Source: Burkholderiales bacterium 67-32 (GTDB taxonomy: Bacteria; Pseudomonadota; Gammaproteobacteria; Burkholderiales; Burkholderiaceae_B). From it: a stretch of 64,000 nucleotides of DNA. The stretch lies in the NCBI GenBank assembly GCA_001898625.1, contig MKUP01000011.1:270680-334679 (forward strand), given 5' to 3'. The translations under genes were made by a program, and so were the position numbers. Each line of letters begins with the position of its first letter. Position 1 is the first letter of the stretch. The notes below the pieces were generated by a model. That model saw nothing but the letters and a program-made list of their open reading frames with translations. It did no database searches and had not been told where the DNA came from. This document shows positions 42,814-52,153 of this stretch, one piece after another.

Positions 42814-44147
42814 CCCGCCGCACGGTCATCCGCCAAGGCTGGATCGTCAGCGTCGATCCCCGGGTGGGCGACCTGCGCCAGGGCGATCTCCTGATCGAGG
42901 ATGGCCGCATCGCCGCGATCGCGCCGCAACTCGCGGTAGAGGATGCCGAACACATCGATGCCCGCGGCATGATCGTCCTGCCCGGCTTCATCGACACACA
43001 CCGCCACACCTGGCAGACCTGCGTGCGCCATCGCTACGCCGACATCGATCCGCAGATCTATTTCGCCGAGATGCTGGGCGCCAAGGGGGCGGCCTTCCGC
43101 ACCGAGGACGTCTACACCGGCACGCTGCTGGGCGCGGTCTCGGCCCTGGACGGCGGCATCACGACGATGATGGACTGGTCGCACGTGCAGAACAGCCCCG
43201 AGCACAGCGACGCCGCCGTCCAGGCGTTGCGCGACGCCGGCCTGCGGGCCGTCTTCGGCCACGGCTGGCCGCTGGTCGAGGGCGCGAGCTGGATGTTCGA
43301 CAGCCGGCGCGGCCATCCGCAGGACATCCGCCGGCTGCGGCGGGAAAGCTTTTCCTCGGACGACCAGTTGCTGACGTTGGCCATGGCGGCGCGCGGCCCC
43401 GAGATGGCGCGCCGCGACATCTGGCTGGACGACCTGCGCCTGGCGCGCGAACTGGGCCTGCGCTCGAGCATCCACATGGGCGCCTACGCGCGCAACGCGC
43501 CGATACGCGCGATCGCGCAGATGCACGCCGAGGGCGCGCTGGGTCCGGACCTGACCTTCGTGCACTGCTGCTTCTGCGGCCGCGACGAGATCGCGATGAT
43601 GGCCGACGCCGGCGTCACCGCCTCGCTGGGCGTGCATTGCGAAATGAATGCCCAGGGCATCGGCGACATCCCCTTCGACCGCCTGCTGGCCGCCGGCATC
43701 CGGCCCAGCCTGAGCGGCGATACCGAAACCAAATGCGCGGGCGACATGTTCACCCAGATGCGCCACGCCTTCGCCTATTACCGCTCGTGGATGGGCGGCG
43801 GCCACTCGCGCGTGCCGGACGCTCCCGCCACGCTCACGCTGCGCGACGTGCTGGAGTTCGCCACGCTGGCCGGCGCGCGCGCCACCGGCCTGGACCACAA
43901 GACCGGCTCGCTCACACCCGGCAAAGAAGCCGACATCGTGCTGATACGCGGCGACGACCTGAACCTGACGCCGGTGTCGGATGCCGTGGGCGCCGTCGTG
44001 CTGGCGGCCCACCCGGGCAACGTCGATACCGTGTTCGTGGCCGGCCGCGCCGTCAAGCGCGCGGGGCGATTGCTGCACATCGACGTCGAGGCGCTGCGGC
44101 GGCGCGCCCAGGCCTCGCAGGCACACGTGCTGGAGCTGCCGGCATGA
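42810..44147 (+). CDS. Amidohydrolase, AtzA/TrzN-chlorohydrolase-like
   Basis: A 445-residue metal-dependent amidohydrolase of the group containing AtzA, TrzN, guanine and cytosine deaminases, which remove amino, chloro or similar groups from ring or chain substrates. The first metal motif is IDTHRHTWQT (His64, His66); further ligands are in SSIHMGAYA, TFVHCCFC and the aspartate of SGDTETKC. The C-terminal TGSLTPGKEADIVLIRGDD closes the typical beta-sandwich. Start and stop overlap the neighbours by 4 bases each, so it is translated with the flavin hydroxylase and the esterase. Confidence 0.88.
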   Translation: MTRRTVIRQGWIVSVDPRVGDLRQGDLLIEDGRIAAIAPQLAVEDAEHIDARGMIVLPGFIDTHRHTWQTCVRHRYADIDPQIYFAEMLGAKGAAFRTEDVYTGTLLGAVSALDGGITTMMDWSHVQNSPEHSDAAVQALRDAGLRAVFGHGWPLVEGASWMFDSRRGHPQDIRRLRRESFSSDDQLLTLAMAARGPEMARRDIWLDDLRLARELGLRSSIHMGAYARNAPIRAIAQMHAEGALGPDLTFVHCCFCGRDEIAMMADAGVTASLGVHCEMNAQGIGDIPFDRLLAAGIRPSLSGDTETKCAGDMFTQMRHAFAYYRSWMGGGHSRVPDAPATLTLRDVLEFATLAGARATGLDHKTGSLTPGKEADIVLIRGDDLNLTPVSDAVGAVVLAAHPGNVDTVFVAGRAVKRAGRLLHIDVEALRRRAQASQAHVLELPA

Positions 44148-45151
44148 CGGCCGCGCCCACCGTCCCGCTGGACGCGGACCTGGCCCGCATCGTGGCCGCC
44201 CTGCGCGCGCAGAACGCGCCCCCGCCGTTCGCCGGCAGCGCGTCCGAGGCCCGCCAGCGCATGACGCGCGCCATCCTGGCCGCGCGCGAGCGCCATGGCC
44301 TGCCCGAGGTGGGCACCGTGCGCGACCTGGATGGGGCCCCGGTGCCCGGCCGCCTCTATCGGCCCGCCACGGCGGGTCCGCATGCCACCGTGGTTTTTTT
44401 CCACGGCGGCGGCTTCGTGCTGGGCAGCGTCGAGCTGATGGACGACATCGCACGCAAGCTCTGCCGCGACCTGGACGCGGCGGTCGTCTCGGTGGACTAC
44501 CGGCTGGCGCCCGAACATCCCTACCCGGCCGCGCACGACGACGCCCTGGCCGCCACACGCTGGGTCCAGGCCCATGCCCGCGAACTTGGCGGCGACCCGG
44601 CCCGCGTGGCGGTGGCCGGCGAAAGCGCGGGCGCCAACCTGGCCGCCAGCGCCGCCCTGCTGTGCCGCGACGCCGGCCAGCCGCTGGCGGCGCAGTTGCT
44701 GGTCGTACCCGGCCTGGACATGGCCCGCGACACGCAGCGCCTGGACGCGGACGGCCGCGACTATCCCATGCTGTCCCCGGCCGACCTGCGCGATATCGCC
44801 CGCCTGTACATGGCTGAACGCGCCGGGGAAGCCGCCGCCTTTCCGCCTTCGCCGCTGCGCGCCACCGACCTGGGCCGGCTGCCGCCCGCCGTCATCTCGG
44901 TGGCCGGGCACGACCCGCTGCAAGGCGAAGGCCTGGCCTACGCCGACCGGCTCCGCCGCGCCGGGGTGCCCGTCACGCTGCTGCGCCACGACGACATGTT
45001 CCACCCCTTCCTGGGCTTCTTCGAAGCCTCGGCCGCGGCCCGCCGCGCCAACGACGAACTCTGCCGGGCGTTCCGCGCCTGCCTGGCATCCCTTCCCCAG
45101 GCCGGGGCCAAGTCCCCCGGCCACGTAGCCCCCCAAGAGGACCCACGATGA
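44144..45151 (+). CDS. Alpha/beta hydrolase, hormone-sensitive-lipase type esterase
   Basis: A 335-residue esterase. The oxyanion motif HGGGF (His87 region), nucleophile GESAGAN (Ser161), acid residue in SVAGHDPLQGEG and histidine in DMFHPFLGF complete the catalytic triad. Members hydrolyse small acyl esters; in this operon it may release an acid from an ester substrate or ring-cleavage product. Overlaps the genes on both sides by 4 bases (ATGA). Confidence 0.92.
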   Translation: MTAAPTVPLDADLARIVAALRAQNAPPPFAGSASEARQRMTRAILAARERHGLPEVGTVRDLDGAPVPGRLYRPATAGPHATVVFFHGGGFVLGSVELMDDIARKLCRDLDAAVVSVDYRLAPEHPYPAAHDDALAATRWVQAHARELGGDPARVAVAGESAGANLAASAALLCRDAGQPLAAQLLVVPGLDMARDTQRLDADGRDYPMLSPADLRDIARLYMAERAGEAAAFPPSPLRATDLGRLPPAVISVAGHDPLQGEGLAYADRLRRAGVPVTLLRHDDMFHPFLGFFEASAAARRANDELCRAFRACLASLPQAGAKSPGHVAPQEDPR

Positions 45152-46131
45152 GACACGCCAAGCAACTGATCGCCGGAGCGCTGGCCGCGCTGCTCGGCCT
45201 GGCCTGCCCGCTACAGGCGGGCGCGCAACAGCCCTACCCCAACAAGCCCATCCACGTGGTCTTTCCCTATCCCACCGGATCGCCCATCGACGTCATCGGC
45301 CGCCTCATCGCCGACCGGGCCGGCAAACTGCTGGGCCAGCCCCTGGTGTTCGAGAACCGCGGAGGCGCCAACGGCATCGTCGGCACCAGCTACGCCGCCC
45401 GCATGGCGCCCGACGGCTACAACATCCACCTGACCACCACCTCGGCCCTGCTGCTCAACAGCTACCTGCGCAAGGACCTGCCCTACGAGCCGCTCAAGAG
45501 CTTCACGCCCATCACCGCCGTGGCCGACCTGCCCGTCGCGCTGATGGTCAGCGCCAAGGTGCCGGCCAACACCACGCGCGAGTTCGTCGATTACCTCAAG
45601 CGCCATCCCGGCAAGCTCAACTTCGCCAGCGTCGGCAACGGCTCGTTCAACCACCTGCTGGGCGAGCAGTTCAAGGCCGCCGCCGGCGTCGACATGCTGC
45701 ACGTGCCCTACCAGGGCGCGGGCCAGATCGCCATCGAACTGCTGGCCGGCCGGCTCGACGCCACCATCCTGAGCGTGGGCAGCCTGCTCGGGCAGTGGAA
45801 GGAAGGACAGATCAAGGTACTGGCCTTCATGACGCCCAAGCGCCATCCGCTGCATCCCGACGTGCCCGCCATCACTGAAGACTTCCCCAACTTCCGGCCC
45901 TTCGGCAACTGGATGGGTTTCGTCGCGCCGGCGGGCACGCCCGCGCCCATCGTCGCCAAGCTGGCGGACACCTTCAAGACCGTGCTCCAGCAACCCGACG
46001 TGCGCGCCAAGATCGAGGACCAGCACTGGAGCGTGATCGGCAGCAGTCCCGAGGCCTTCGCCGCGTCGCTGCGCGACGACACCGCCATCCTGCGCGCGGC
46101 CGTCGACATGGCGGGCGTCAAGCCGGAATAG
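45148..46131 (+). CDS. Bug/TctC-family periplasmic solute-binding receptor
   Basis: A 327-residue Bug receptor with a signal peptide (1-26, ending LQAGAQ), YPNKPIHVVFPYPTGSPIDV, VFENRGGANG and DGYNIHLTT. It is embedded in the catabolic operon (ATGA overlap with the esterase, 10 bases before the dioxygenase), so its ligand is probably the substrate of the pathway or a close relative. No TctA/TctB membrane components accompany it. Confidence 0.93.
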   Translation: MRHAKQLIAGALAALLGLACPLQAGAQQPYPNKPIHVVFPYPTGSPIDVIGRLIADRAGKLLGQPLVFENRGGANGIVGTSYAARMAPDGYNIHLTTTSALLLNSYLRKDLPYEPLKSFTPITAVADLPVALMVSAKVPANTTREFVDYLKRHPGKLNFASVGNGSFNHLLGEQFKAAAGVDMLHVPYQGAGQIAIELLAGRLDATILSVGSLLGQWKEGQIKVLAFMTPKRHPLHPDVPAITEDFPNFRPFGNWMGFVAPAGTPAPIVAKLADTFKTVLQQPDVRAKIEDQHWSVIGSSPEAFAASLRDDTAILRAAVDMAGVKPE

Positions 46132-46141
46132 GAGCGCGCCG

Positions 46142-47095
46142 ATGCCCGCCTCTGCCTTGACCACCCACCTCGAACGCCGCGCCGCCGTGCATTCGGTGGA
46201 TGGCTTCGTGTACTCGGTGCCCGACCTGGCCGAGGCCGAACGCTTCTACCTGGCTTTCGGCCTGGACGCGCGGCGCCAGTCCGGCCATCTCGAACTGCGC
46301 ACACACGGCCATCCCCACGTCTGGAGCCGCATCCACGAGGGGGGTGCGACCAAGCGCCTGCAATACGTGCGCTATGGCGTTCACGCGCAAGACCTGGACG
46401 CGATGCGCGCGCGTATCAAGGCCGCCGGCCTGCGAACCGATCCGCACGAACTGTCCGACGGCCAGGGCCTGTGGCTGCGCGATCCGGACGGCACGCCGCT
46501 GCAACTGGTGGTGGCGGACAAGGTCTCGCCTGCCGCCAAAAGCCCGCCCACCGCCTTCGCCCCGGTCCCGCCCGGCCAGGGCGCCGCGCCGGCCCGCAGC
46601 CGCGCGCAGCCGGTGCGGCCGCGCCACCTGTCGCACGTCCTGTTCTTCACGCCCGACGTCACGCGCATGGTGGACTTCTGCCGGACCTTCCTGGGCCTAC
46701 GCGTGTCGGACCATTCCGGCGACCTCATCGCCTTCCTGCACGGCATCCACGGCAGCGACCACCACCTCGTGGCCTTCGCCAAGTCGCACGCGCGCGGCCT
46801 GCATCACTCGAGCTGGGACGTCGGCAGCCTGGACGAGGTCGGCCGCGGCTCCGAGCAGATGCGCACTGCCGGCTACGCGCAGGGCTGGGGCGTCGGCCGG
46901 CACGTACTGGGCTCGAACTACTTCTACTATGTGCGGGACCCCTGGGGCAGTTGGGCCGAATACTCGTACGATATCGACTTCGTCCCGGCCGGCCTGGACT
47001 GGCCCGCCGCCGACCATCCGCCCGAGGATTCGCTCTACGTCTGGGGTCCGTCCCTGCCGGCCGACTTCATCACCAACCAGGAATACCCCGGATGA
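46142..47095 (+). CDS. Extradiol ring-cleavage dioxygenase (VOC superfamily, catechol 2,3-dioxygenase-like)
   Basis: A 317-residue two-domain glyoxalase-fold protein. The Fe(II) ligands of type I extradiol dioxygenases are visible: His165 (RHLSHVLFF), His221 or 222 (GLHHSSWDV) and Glu273 (WAEYSYDID), so the enzyme should cleave a catechol-type ring next to the diol. A glycine/proline-rich linker (residues 128-158) separates the two halves and is longer than usual. The ribosome-binding site AGGAG overlaps the upstream stop codon. Confidence 0.88.
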   Translation: MPASALTTHLERRAAVHSVDGFVYSVPDLAEAERFYLAFGLDARRQSGHLELRTHGHPHVWSRIHEGGATKRLQYVRYGVHAQDLDAMRARIKAAGLRTDPHELSDGQGLWLRDPDGTPLQLVVADKVSPAAKSPPTAFAPVPPGQGAAPARSRAQPVRPRHLSHVLFFTPDVTRMVDFCRTFLGLRVSDHSGDLIAFLHGIHGSDHHLVAFAKSHARGLHHSSWDVGSLDEVGRGSEQMRTAGYAQGWGVGRHVLGSNYFYYVRDPWGSWAEYSYDIDFVPAGLDWPAADHPPEDSLYVWGPSLPADFITNQEYPG

Positions 47096-47114
47096 CGGGG
47101 AAACGAGACACGCC

Positions 47115-47969
47115 ATGAGACTGATCGCCTTCAAGAACCCCGCCGGCGCGCCCGCGCTGGGTGCCCGCATTGGCAACGACGTGGTCGACCTGACCGCGCG
47201 CGGCCTGCCGGCCACGCTCGACGAATTGCTGCGCGCCCCCGGTGGCCTGGACGCCGCGCGCGCGGCTGCCGACGCGCCGGGCGAACGCCTGGCCCTGGCC
47301 GGCCTCGCCCTGCTGCCGCCGCTGCAACAGCCCGCCAAGGCCTTCGCCATCGGCCTGAACTACGTCGACCACGCGGCCGAAAGCAATTTCGCGCCGCCCG
47401 CGCATCCGGTGCTGTTCCAGCGCTTCCCGTCGTCCTGGGTGGCCCACGGGGAAGCCATCGAACGCCCCCGCGTCTCGGTGCAGTTCGACTACGAGGCCGA
47501 ACTGGTCGCGGTGATCGGCAAGGGCGGCCGCTACATTCCCAAGGAACGCGCGCTCGAGCACGTGGCGGGCTATTCGCTGTTCAACGAAGGATCGATCCGC
47601 GACTACCAGTTCCGCTCCAACCAATGGCTGTGGGGCAAGAACTTCGACCGCAGCGGCGGTTTCGGCCCGGAATTCGTCACCGCCGACGAACTGCCCCCGG
47701 GCGCCGCCGGCCTGCAGATCCAGTGCCGCCTGAACGGCCAGGTCATGCAGAACGCCAATACCCGCGACATGATCTTCGACGTCGCCACCCTGGTGGCCGC
47801 CTGCTCGGACGGCATGGCGCTGCAACCGGGCGACATGATCATCACCGGCACCCCGTCGGGCGTGGGCCTGGCGCGCAAGCCGCCGGTGTGGCTCAAGCCC
47901 GGCGACGTGTGCGAGATCGAAGTGGAAGGCGTGGGTGTGCTGCGCAACCCGGTGATCGACGAGGCCTGA
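47115..47969 (+). CDS. Fumarylacetoacetate hydrolase family protein
   Basis: A 284-residue FAH-family enzyme. QFDYEAELVAVIGKGGRYI (about 122-140) carries the metal-binding acidic residues and MIFDVATLVAACSDGMALQPG followed by GDMIITGTPSGVG is the conserved C-terminal core. Members hydrolyse or decarboxylate ring-cleavage products, so it fits as the step after the extradiol dioxygenase. It is the last gene of the operon; GGGGAAACGAG precedes the ATG. Confidence 0.9.
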   Translation: MRLIAFKNPAGAPALGARIGNDVVDLTARGLPATLDELLRAPGGLDAARAAADAPGERLALAGLALLPPLQQPAKAFAIGLNYVDHAAESNFAPPAHPVLFQRFPSSWVAHGEAIERPRVSVQFDYEAELVAVIGKGGRYIPKERALEHVAGYSLFNEGSIRDYQFRSNQWLWGKNFDRSGGFGPEFVTADELPPGAAGLQIQCRLNGQVMQNANTRDMIFDVATLVAACSDGMALQPGDMIITGTPSGVGLARKPPVWLKPGDVCEIEVEGVGVLRNPVIDEA

Positions 47970-48023
47970 ACGGCAGCCGATCGGGCCGGCAGCGCTGCCG
48001 GCCGCCTGCGCCGTGGCTATCGA

Positions 48024-48911
48024 TCAGGCCAGGTAGCGCTTGAACCAGGCGACGGTCCGCTCCCAGGCCAGCTTGGCCGCCGCCTCGTCATAGCGCGGCG
48101 TGGAGTCGTTGTGGAAGCCATGATTGGCGCCCGGGTAGATGTGCGCCTCGTAGGTCTTGCCGGCGGCCTTGAGCGCCGTCTCGTAGGCGGGCCAACCCTC
48201 ATTGATGCCCTTGTCGAGCTCGCCGTAATGCAGCAGCAGCGGCGCCTTGATGCGCGGCACATCGGCCGCGCTCGCCTGCCTGCCGTAGAACGGCACGGCG
48301 GCGGCCAATTCGGGATAGGCGACCGCCGCCGCGTTGGCCACGCCGCCGCCGTAGCAGAACCCGGTGATGCCGACCTTGCCGGTGGTCCGATCGCCTTGCA
48401 TCAGGAATTCGATGGCGGCGAAGAAATCATTCATCAGTTTGGCCGGATCGACCTGCCGTTGCAGATCGCGGCCCTTGTCATCGTTGCCGGGGTAGCCGCC
48501 GACGGAACTCAGGCCGTCGGGCGCCAACGCCAAGAACCCCGCCTTGGCCACGCGGCGCGCCACGTCTTCGATATAGGGGTTCAGGCCCCGGTTCTCGTGC
48601 ACCACGACTACGCCAGGCAATTTGCCCGTCGCCTTGGCCGGCCGCACCAGGTAGCCGCGCACCGAACCGTGGCCTTTGGGCGACGGATAAGTGATGTATT
48701 CGGCAACGATGTCCGGATCGGTGAACGACACCTGCTCGGCCAGCGCGTAGTCGGGACTCAGCGACGCCAGCAGCCCGGCGGCGGTCAGACCGCCAATCGC
48801 ATATTTGCCCGCCCGATCCAGGAACTCCCTGCGGGAGATCTTCCCGTGGACGTAGTAGTCGTACAGCTCCAGCAAATCCGGATGGAAGTCTTGCGCAGTC
48901 AGACGAGCCAT
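48024..48911 (-). CDS. Dienelactone hydrolase family protein with Tat-like signal
   Basis: A 295-residue alpha/beta hydrolase of the dienelactone hydrolase family with catalytic Cys (ITGFCYGGG), Asp (LDKGINEGW region) and His (GANHGFHND). The N-terminus carries [16 protein letters not shown] followed by a hydrophobic stretch, the pattern of a twin-arginine signal, so the enzyme is probably periplasmic. The ATG at 48911 has AGGAAA upstream. It converges on the FAH gene (54 bases between) and is separated from rplQ by an intrinsic terminator. Confidence 0.87.
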   Translation of the reverse strand: MARLTAQDFHPDLLELYDYYVHGKISRREFLDRAGKYAIGGLTAAGLLASLSPDYALAEQVSFTDPDIVAEYITYPSPKGHGSVRGYLVRPAKATGKLPGVVVVHENRGLNPYIEDVARRVAKAGFLALAPDGLSSVGGYPGNDDKGRDLQRQVDPAKLMNDFFAAIEFLMQGDRTTGKVGITGFCYGGGVANAAAVAYPELAAAVPFYGRQASAADVPRIKAPLLLHYGELDKGINEGWPAYETALKAAGKTYEAHIYPGANHGFHNDSTPRYDEAAAKLAWERTVAWFKRYLA

Positions 48912-48961
48912 GGCGTTTCCTTTCCGTGTGGTCCGCGAGTGCGGACAACATACACCGGGCG

Positions 48962-48992
48962 AAAAAAAACTGCGAGACAAGCTCGCAGTTTT
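48962..48992 (-). terminator. Intrinsic terminator of the spc/alpha ribosomal operon
   Basis: On the minus strand AACTGCGAG, a short loop and CTCGCAGTT, followed by seven more T, 48 bases after the rplQ stop. This closes the rplN-rplQ transcript and insulates the dienelactone hydrolase gene. Confidence 0.92.
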
Positions 48993-49039
48993 CATTCCAA
49001 CCAGACATCCGACCGGGCACAAGCCCGGCCCCGCCTTGC

Positions 49040-49426
49040 TTACTCGGCGTCGGCGGCTTCGGCTTCCGGCGCGCGGTCGACCAGCTCCATGTAGGCCATG
49101 GGAGCGTTGTCGCCCTGGCGGAAACCCATCTTCAGGATGCGGGTGTAACCACCGTTGCGCTCCTTGAAGCGGGGGCCGATTTCGGCGAACAGCTTGACGA
49201 CCAGGTCGCGGTCGCGCAGGCGGGCAAACGCCAGGCGCTTGTTGGCCAGGGTCGGTTCCTTGCCCAGGGTGATCAGCGGCTCGACGATGCGGCGCAGTTC
49301 CTTGGCCTTGGGCACGGTGGTCTTGATGGCTTCGTGCGTGAGCAGCGAGACAGCCATGTTGCGGAACATGGCCAGACGGTGGCTGCTGGTGCGGTTCAGT
49401 TTACGGAGACCGTGACGGTGACGCAT
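49040..49426 (-). CDS. rplQ: 50S ribosomal protein L17
   Basis: L17 of the large subunit, 128 residues. [17 protein letters not shown] and [19 protein letters not shown] are the family N-terminus. The C-terminal AEAEAADAE tail is acidic. Last gene of the alpha operon, but separated from rpoA by 207 bases that contain a palindromic repeat (copy E), unlike the few-base spacing in most bacteria. Confidence 0.98.
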   Translation of the reverse strand: MRHRHGLRKLNRTSSHRLAMFRNMAVSLLTHEAIKTTVPKAKELRRIVEPLITLGKEPTLANKRLAFARLRDRDLVVKLFAEIGPRFKERNGGYTRILKMGFRQGDNAPMAYMELVDRAPEAEAADAE

Positions 49427-49551
49427 GATGACTTCCTTTATGAATCTAAAAGCGGCGGTGCCGCGGGGTTTCCAGCTCTTCTATCGGCGATTTGCCGCGG
49501 GCCGGTGAAAAATTCTTGGTACTACAACTACGTAACGAAAGAAGCTCCGCT

Positions 49552-49630
49552 ACCCAGGGCACAGCGGATCCGGCTCCGCCGGTCCGCCAGTGCCGCCCCC
49601 TGGGGGGCGCGCGTAAGCGCGTAGGGGGGA
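49552..49630 (-). repeat. Palindromic repeat, copy E (between rpoA and rplQ)
   Basis: Full-length copy nearly touching the rpoA stop codon (49634-49636). Outer stem GGCAC/GTGCC, flank GCGGA/TCCGC, core CCGGC/GCCGG with loop GGA, then the GCCCCC/GGGGGC stem and the CGCGC/GCGCG stem. Near-identical to copy A at 5.8 kb in a wholly unrelated gene context. Confidence 0.85.
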
Positions 49631-49633
49631 CCT

Positions 49634-50620
49634 CTACGGCCTTTCCAGGCCGAGAGGCGGCCAGTTTTCCAGCTTCATCCCCAGGGTCAGGCCCCGGGCA
49701 GCCAGCACTTCCTTGATCTCGTTGAGCGACTTGCGACCCAGGTTCGGGGTCTTCAGCAGTTCGTTCTCGGTACGCTGGATCAGGTCGCCGATGTAGTAGA
49801 TGTTCTCGGCCTTCAGGCAGTTGGCCGAACGGACGGTCAGTTCTAGGTCGTCCACCGGGCGCAGCAGGATCGGGTCGATCTGCGGCGTGCCACGGGCGGG
49901 CGCTTCGATGGTTTCGGTCGAGCCTTCCAGCGCGGCGAACACCGACAGCTGGTCCATCAGGATGCGGGCCGACTGGCGCACGGCTTCCTCGGGCGAGATC
50001 ACGCCGTTGGTCTCGATGTCGAGGACCAGCTTGTCCAGGTCGGTACGCTGCTCGACGCGGGCGCTTTCGACGGTGTAGCTCACGCGGCGGATCGGGCTGT
50101 ACGAAGCGTCCAGCACGATGCGGCCCACGGTACGGGCATGGTCATCGGCGAAGCTGCGCAGGTTGCCCGGCACATAGCCGCGGCCCTTCTCCACCTTCAG
50201 TTGCATTTCCAGGCGGCCGTTGTCCGTCAGGTTGGCAATGACGTGGTTGGGGTTGATGATCTCGACGTCGTGCGAGAGCTCGATATCGGCAGCCGTGACC
50301 ACGCCAGGGCCTTGCTTGCGCAGGGTCAGGACGACTTCGTCGCGGTTGTGCAGCTTGAACACCACACCCTTGAGGTTCAGCAGGATGTCGACCACGTCTT
50401 CGCGCACGCCATCGATGGCCGAGTATTCGTGCACGACACCGGTGATCTGCACTTCGGTCGGCGCGTAGCCCGCCATCGACGACAGCAGGATACGGCGCAG
50501 CGCATTGCCCAGGGTATGACCGTAGCCGCGTTCGAACGGCTCCATGATCACCTTGGCATGATTCGAGCCGATGGTCTCGACGTCGATGTTGCGCGGTTTC
50601 AGAAATGCGGCATTCGCCAT
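49634..50620 (-). CDS. rpoA: RNA polymerase alpha subunit
   Basis: The 328-residue alpha subunit: N-terminal dimerisation domain ([39 protein letters not shown]) and C-terminal domain that binds UP elements and activators ([36 protein letters not shown]). The ATG at 50620 has AAGGAAGA upstream. The gene is flanked by a terminator-like hairpin upstream and the palindromic repeat downstream. Confidence 0.98.
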   Translation of the reverse strand: MANAAFLKPRNIDVETIGSNHAKVIMEPFERGYGHTLGNALRRILLSSMAGYAPTEVQITGVVHEYSAIDGVREDVVDILLNLKGVVFKLHNRDEVVLTLRKQGPGVVTAADIELSHDVEIINPNHVIANLTDNGRLEMQLKVEKGRGYVPGNLRSFADDHARTVGRIVLDASYSPIRRVSYTVESARVEQRTDLDKLVLDIETNGVISPEEAVRQSARILMDQLSVFAALEGSTETIEAPARGTPQIDPILLRPVDDLELTVRSANCLKAENIYYIGDLIQRTENELLKTPNLGRKSLNEIKEVLAARGLTLGMKLENWPPLGLERP

Positions 50621-50732
50621 GAATCTTCCTTATTCCTTATCAATACCCTCGGCTCGTTACACCGATAAGGCTGGGGGAAAAACGCAGTGTTGCGGGTGTT
50701 CACGGTCCGCCGATGCAGACCGCTTTTAAAGC

Positions 50733-50759
50733 CAAAAGCCGCGCTGGACCGGCGCGGCT
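50733..50759 (-). terminator. Terminator-like hairpin between rpsD and rpoA
   Basis: On the minus strand AGCCGCGC, a 7-base loop and GCGCGGCT followed by TTT; a second, weaker palindrome GCTTTT...AAAAGC overlaps it (50722-50739). The T-run is short, so this is probably an attenuator or processing site rather than a full stop inside the operon. Confidence 0.55.
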
Positions 50760-50778
50760 GTGCGAAGCGAAAAGACGC

Positions 50779-51402
50779 TTAGCGCGAATACAATTCCACG
50801 ACCATGGATTCGTTGACGTCGCGGGCGACATCGGCACGATCCGGGGCCTGCTTGAACGTGCCTTCCAGCTTGGTCGCATCGACGCTGACCCACTGCGGCA
50901 TGCCCTGGCTGGAGGCCAGTTGCAGCGCTTCCTGGATACGGGCCTGCTTCTTGGCCTTTTCACGGACGGTGATCACGTCGCCGGCCTTGACGATGATGGA
51001 CGGCACGTTGGCGGTGTGGCCGTTCAGCATCAGCGCCTTGTGGCTGACCAGCTGGCGCGCTTCGGCGCGGGTCGAGCCGAAGCCCATGCGATAGACCACG
51101 TTGTCCAGGCGCGACTCGAGCAGCTGGATCAGGTTTTCACCGGTGTTGCCCTTGCGGCGGTCGGCTTCTTCGAAGTACTTGCGGAACTGCTTTTCCAGAA
51201 TGCCGTACATGCGCTTGAGCTTTTGCTTCTCGCGCAGCTGCAGACCGTAGTCCGAGGTACGGGCACCCGAGGTGCGGCCATGCTGGCCGGGCTTGCTCTC
51301 GAGCTTGCACTTGGAATCCAGCGAACGGCGGGCGCTCTTCAGGAAGAGGTCCGTGCCTTCGCGGCGGGAAAGCTTACATTTGGGGCCAATATAACGTGCC
51401 AC
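50779..51402 (-). CDS. rpsD: 30S ribosomal protein S4
   Basis: S4 binds 16S rRNA and starts small-subunit assembly. The 207-residue product begins [20 protein letters not shown] and has the S4 RNA-binding domain ([20 protein letters not shown], about 95-115). The start is GTG at 51402 with AAGGAT upstream, an uncommon start for a ribosomal protein. There are 320 bases between this start and the rpsK stop, filled partly by a palindromic repeat, so rpsD may have its own promoter. Confidence 0.97.
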   Translation of the reverse strand: MARYIGPKCKLSRREGTDLFLKSARRSLDSKCKLESKPGQHGRTSGARTSDYGLQLREKQKLKRMYGILEKQFRKYFEEADRRKGNTGENLIQLLESRLDNVVYRMGFGSTRAEARQLVSHKALMLNGHTANVPSIIVKAGDVITVREKAKKQARIQEALQLASSQGMPQWVSVDATKLEGTFKQAPDRADVARDVNESMVVELYSR

Positions 51403-51640
51403 GATGTATCCTTTTCTCTGTCAGGCCATGCACACGCATGGCGAGGAGTTTGCCTTGGTCATTTACGTTCGATGAACCAGAACGCGGCAAACGGTGGTCT
51501 TACTCGGCGCACCCGACCCATGCCGGCCGCGCCCCCATAAAACAATGAAAACTACGTACTGCCAACAGCAAAGCCCACCATTCTACCGCGCTTTGCCCCG
51601 GACCCCGTAGGCAACGTTGCCCAAAGGGCAACGAGCCAAC
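51403..51640 (-). other. Unannotated part of the rpsK-rpsD gap
   Basis: Together with repeat copy F this makes a 320-base gap. It is less GC-rich than the genes (for example AAAACAATGAAAACTACG, 51538-51555) and ends in the rpsD ribosome-binding site. An inverted pair CGTTGCCC/GGGCAACG (51613-51632) lies just before the repeat. I see no open reading frame or known RNA; a promoter for rpsD-rpoA-rplQ is the likeliest content. Confidence 0.45.
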
Positions 51641-51722
51641 AGACCCAGGATGCGGTGGATCCGGCTCCGCCGGTCCACCCGCATCGCCCCCTGGGGGGCG
51701 CGCGAAGCGCGTAGGGGGGGGC
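51641..51722 (-). repeat. Palindromic repeat, copy F (between rpsK and rpsD)
   Basis: Full-length copy abutting the rpsK stop codon (51723-51725). The outer stem is GATGCGG/CCGCATC and the flank GTGGA/TCCAC, different from copies A, D and E but still fully paired; core CCGGC/GCCGG and the GCCCCC/GGGGGC stem are kept, and the short stem is CGCGC.../GCGCG. Confidence 0.85.
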
Positions 51723-52124
51723 TTAGATCCTTCTGCGCTTCGGCGGACGGCAGCCGTTATGCGGCACCGGCGTGATGTCGGCGATGCTGGAGATCTTGAT
51801 GCCCAGGGCGTTCAGGGCGCGAACCGACGATTCGCGGCCGGGACCGGGGCCCTTGATACGCACTTCCAGCGTCTTGATGCCGTATTCCATCGCCACGCGA
51901 CCGGCGGACTCCGCCGCGACCTGGGCCGCGAACGGGGTGGACTTGCGCGAGCCCTTGAAGCCGGCGCCGCCCGACGTCGCCCACGACAGGGCATTGCCCT
52001 GGCGATCGGTGATCGTGATGATGGTGTTGTTGAAGGACGCGTGAACGTGCGCGATGCCGTCCGAGACGTTCTTCTTGACTTTCTTGCGAACGCGCTGGGC
52101 GCCGCTGTTCGGGGATTTCGCCAT
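51723..52124 (-). CDS. rpsK: 30S ribosomal protein S11
   Basis: S11, 133 residues, with the conserved [20 protein letters not shown] segment (about 24-43) and [12 protein letters not shown]-terminus. It follows rpsM after 29 bases. Its stop codon touches repeat copy F. Confidence 0.98.
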   Translation of the reverse strand: MAKSPNSGAQRVRKKVKKNVSDGIAHVHASFNNTIITITDRQGNALSWATSGGAGFKGSRKSTPFAAQVAAESAGRVAMEYGIKTLEVRIKGPGPGRESSVRALNALGIKISSIADITPVPHNGCRPPKRRRI

Positions 52125-52153
52125 TTCTGGATCCTTGACTGGGTATCAGCCGA

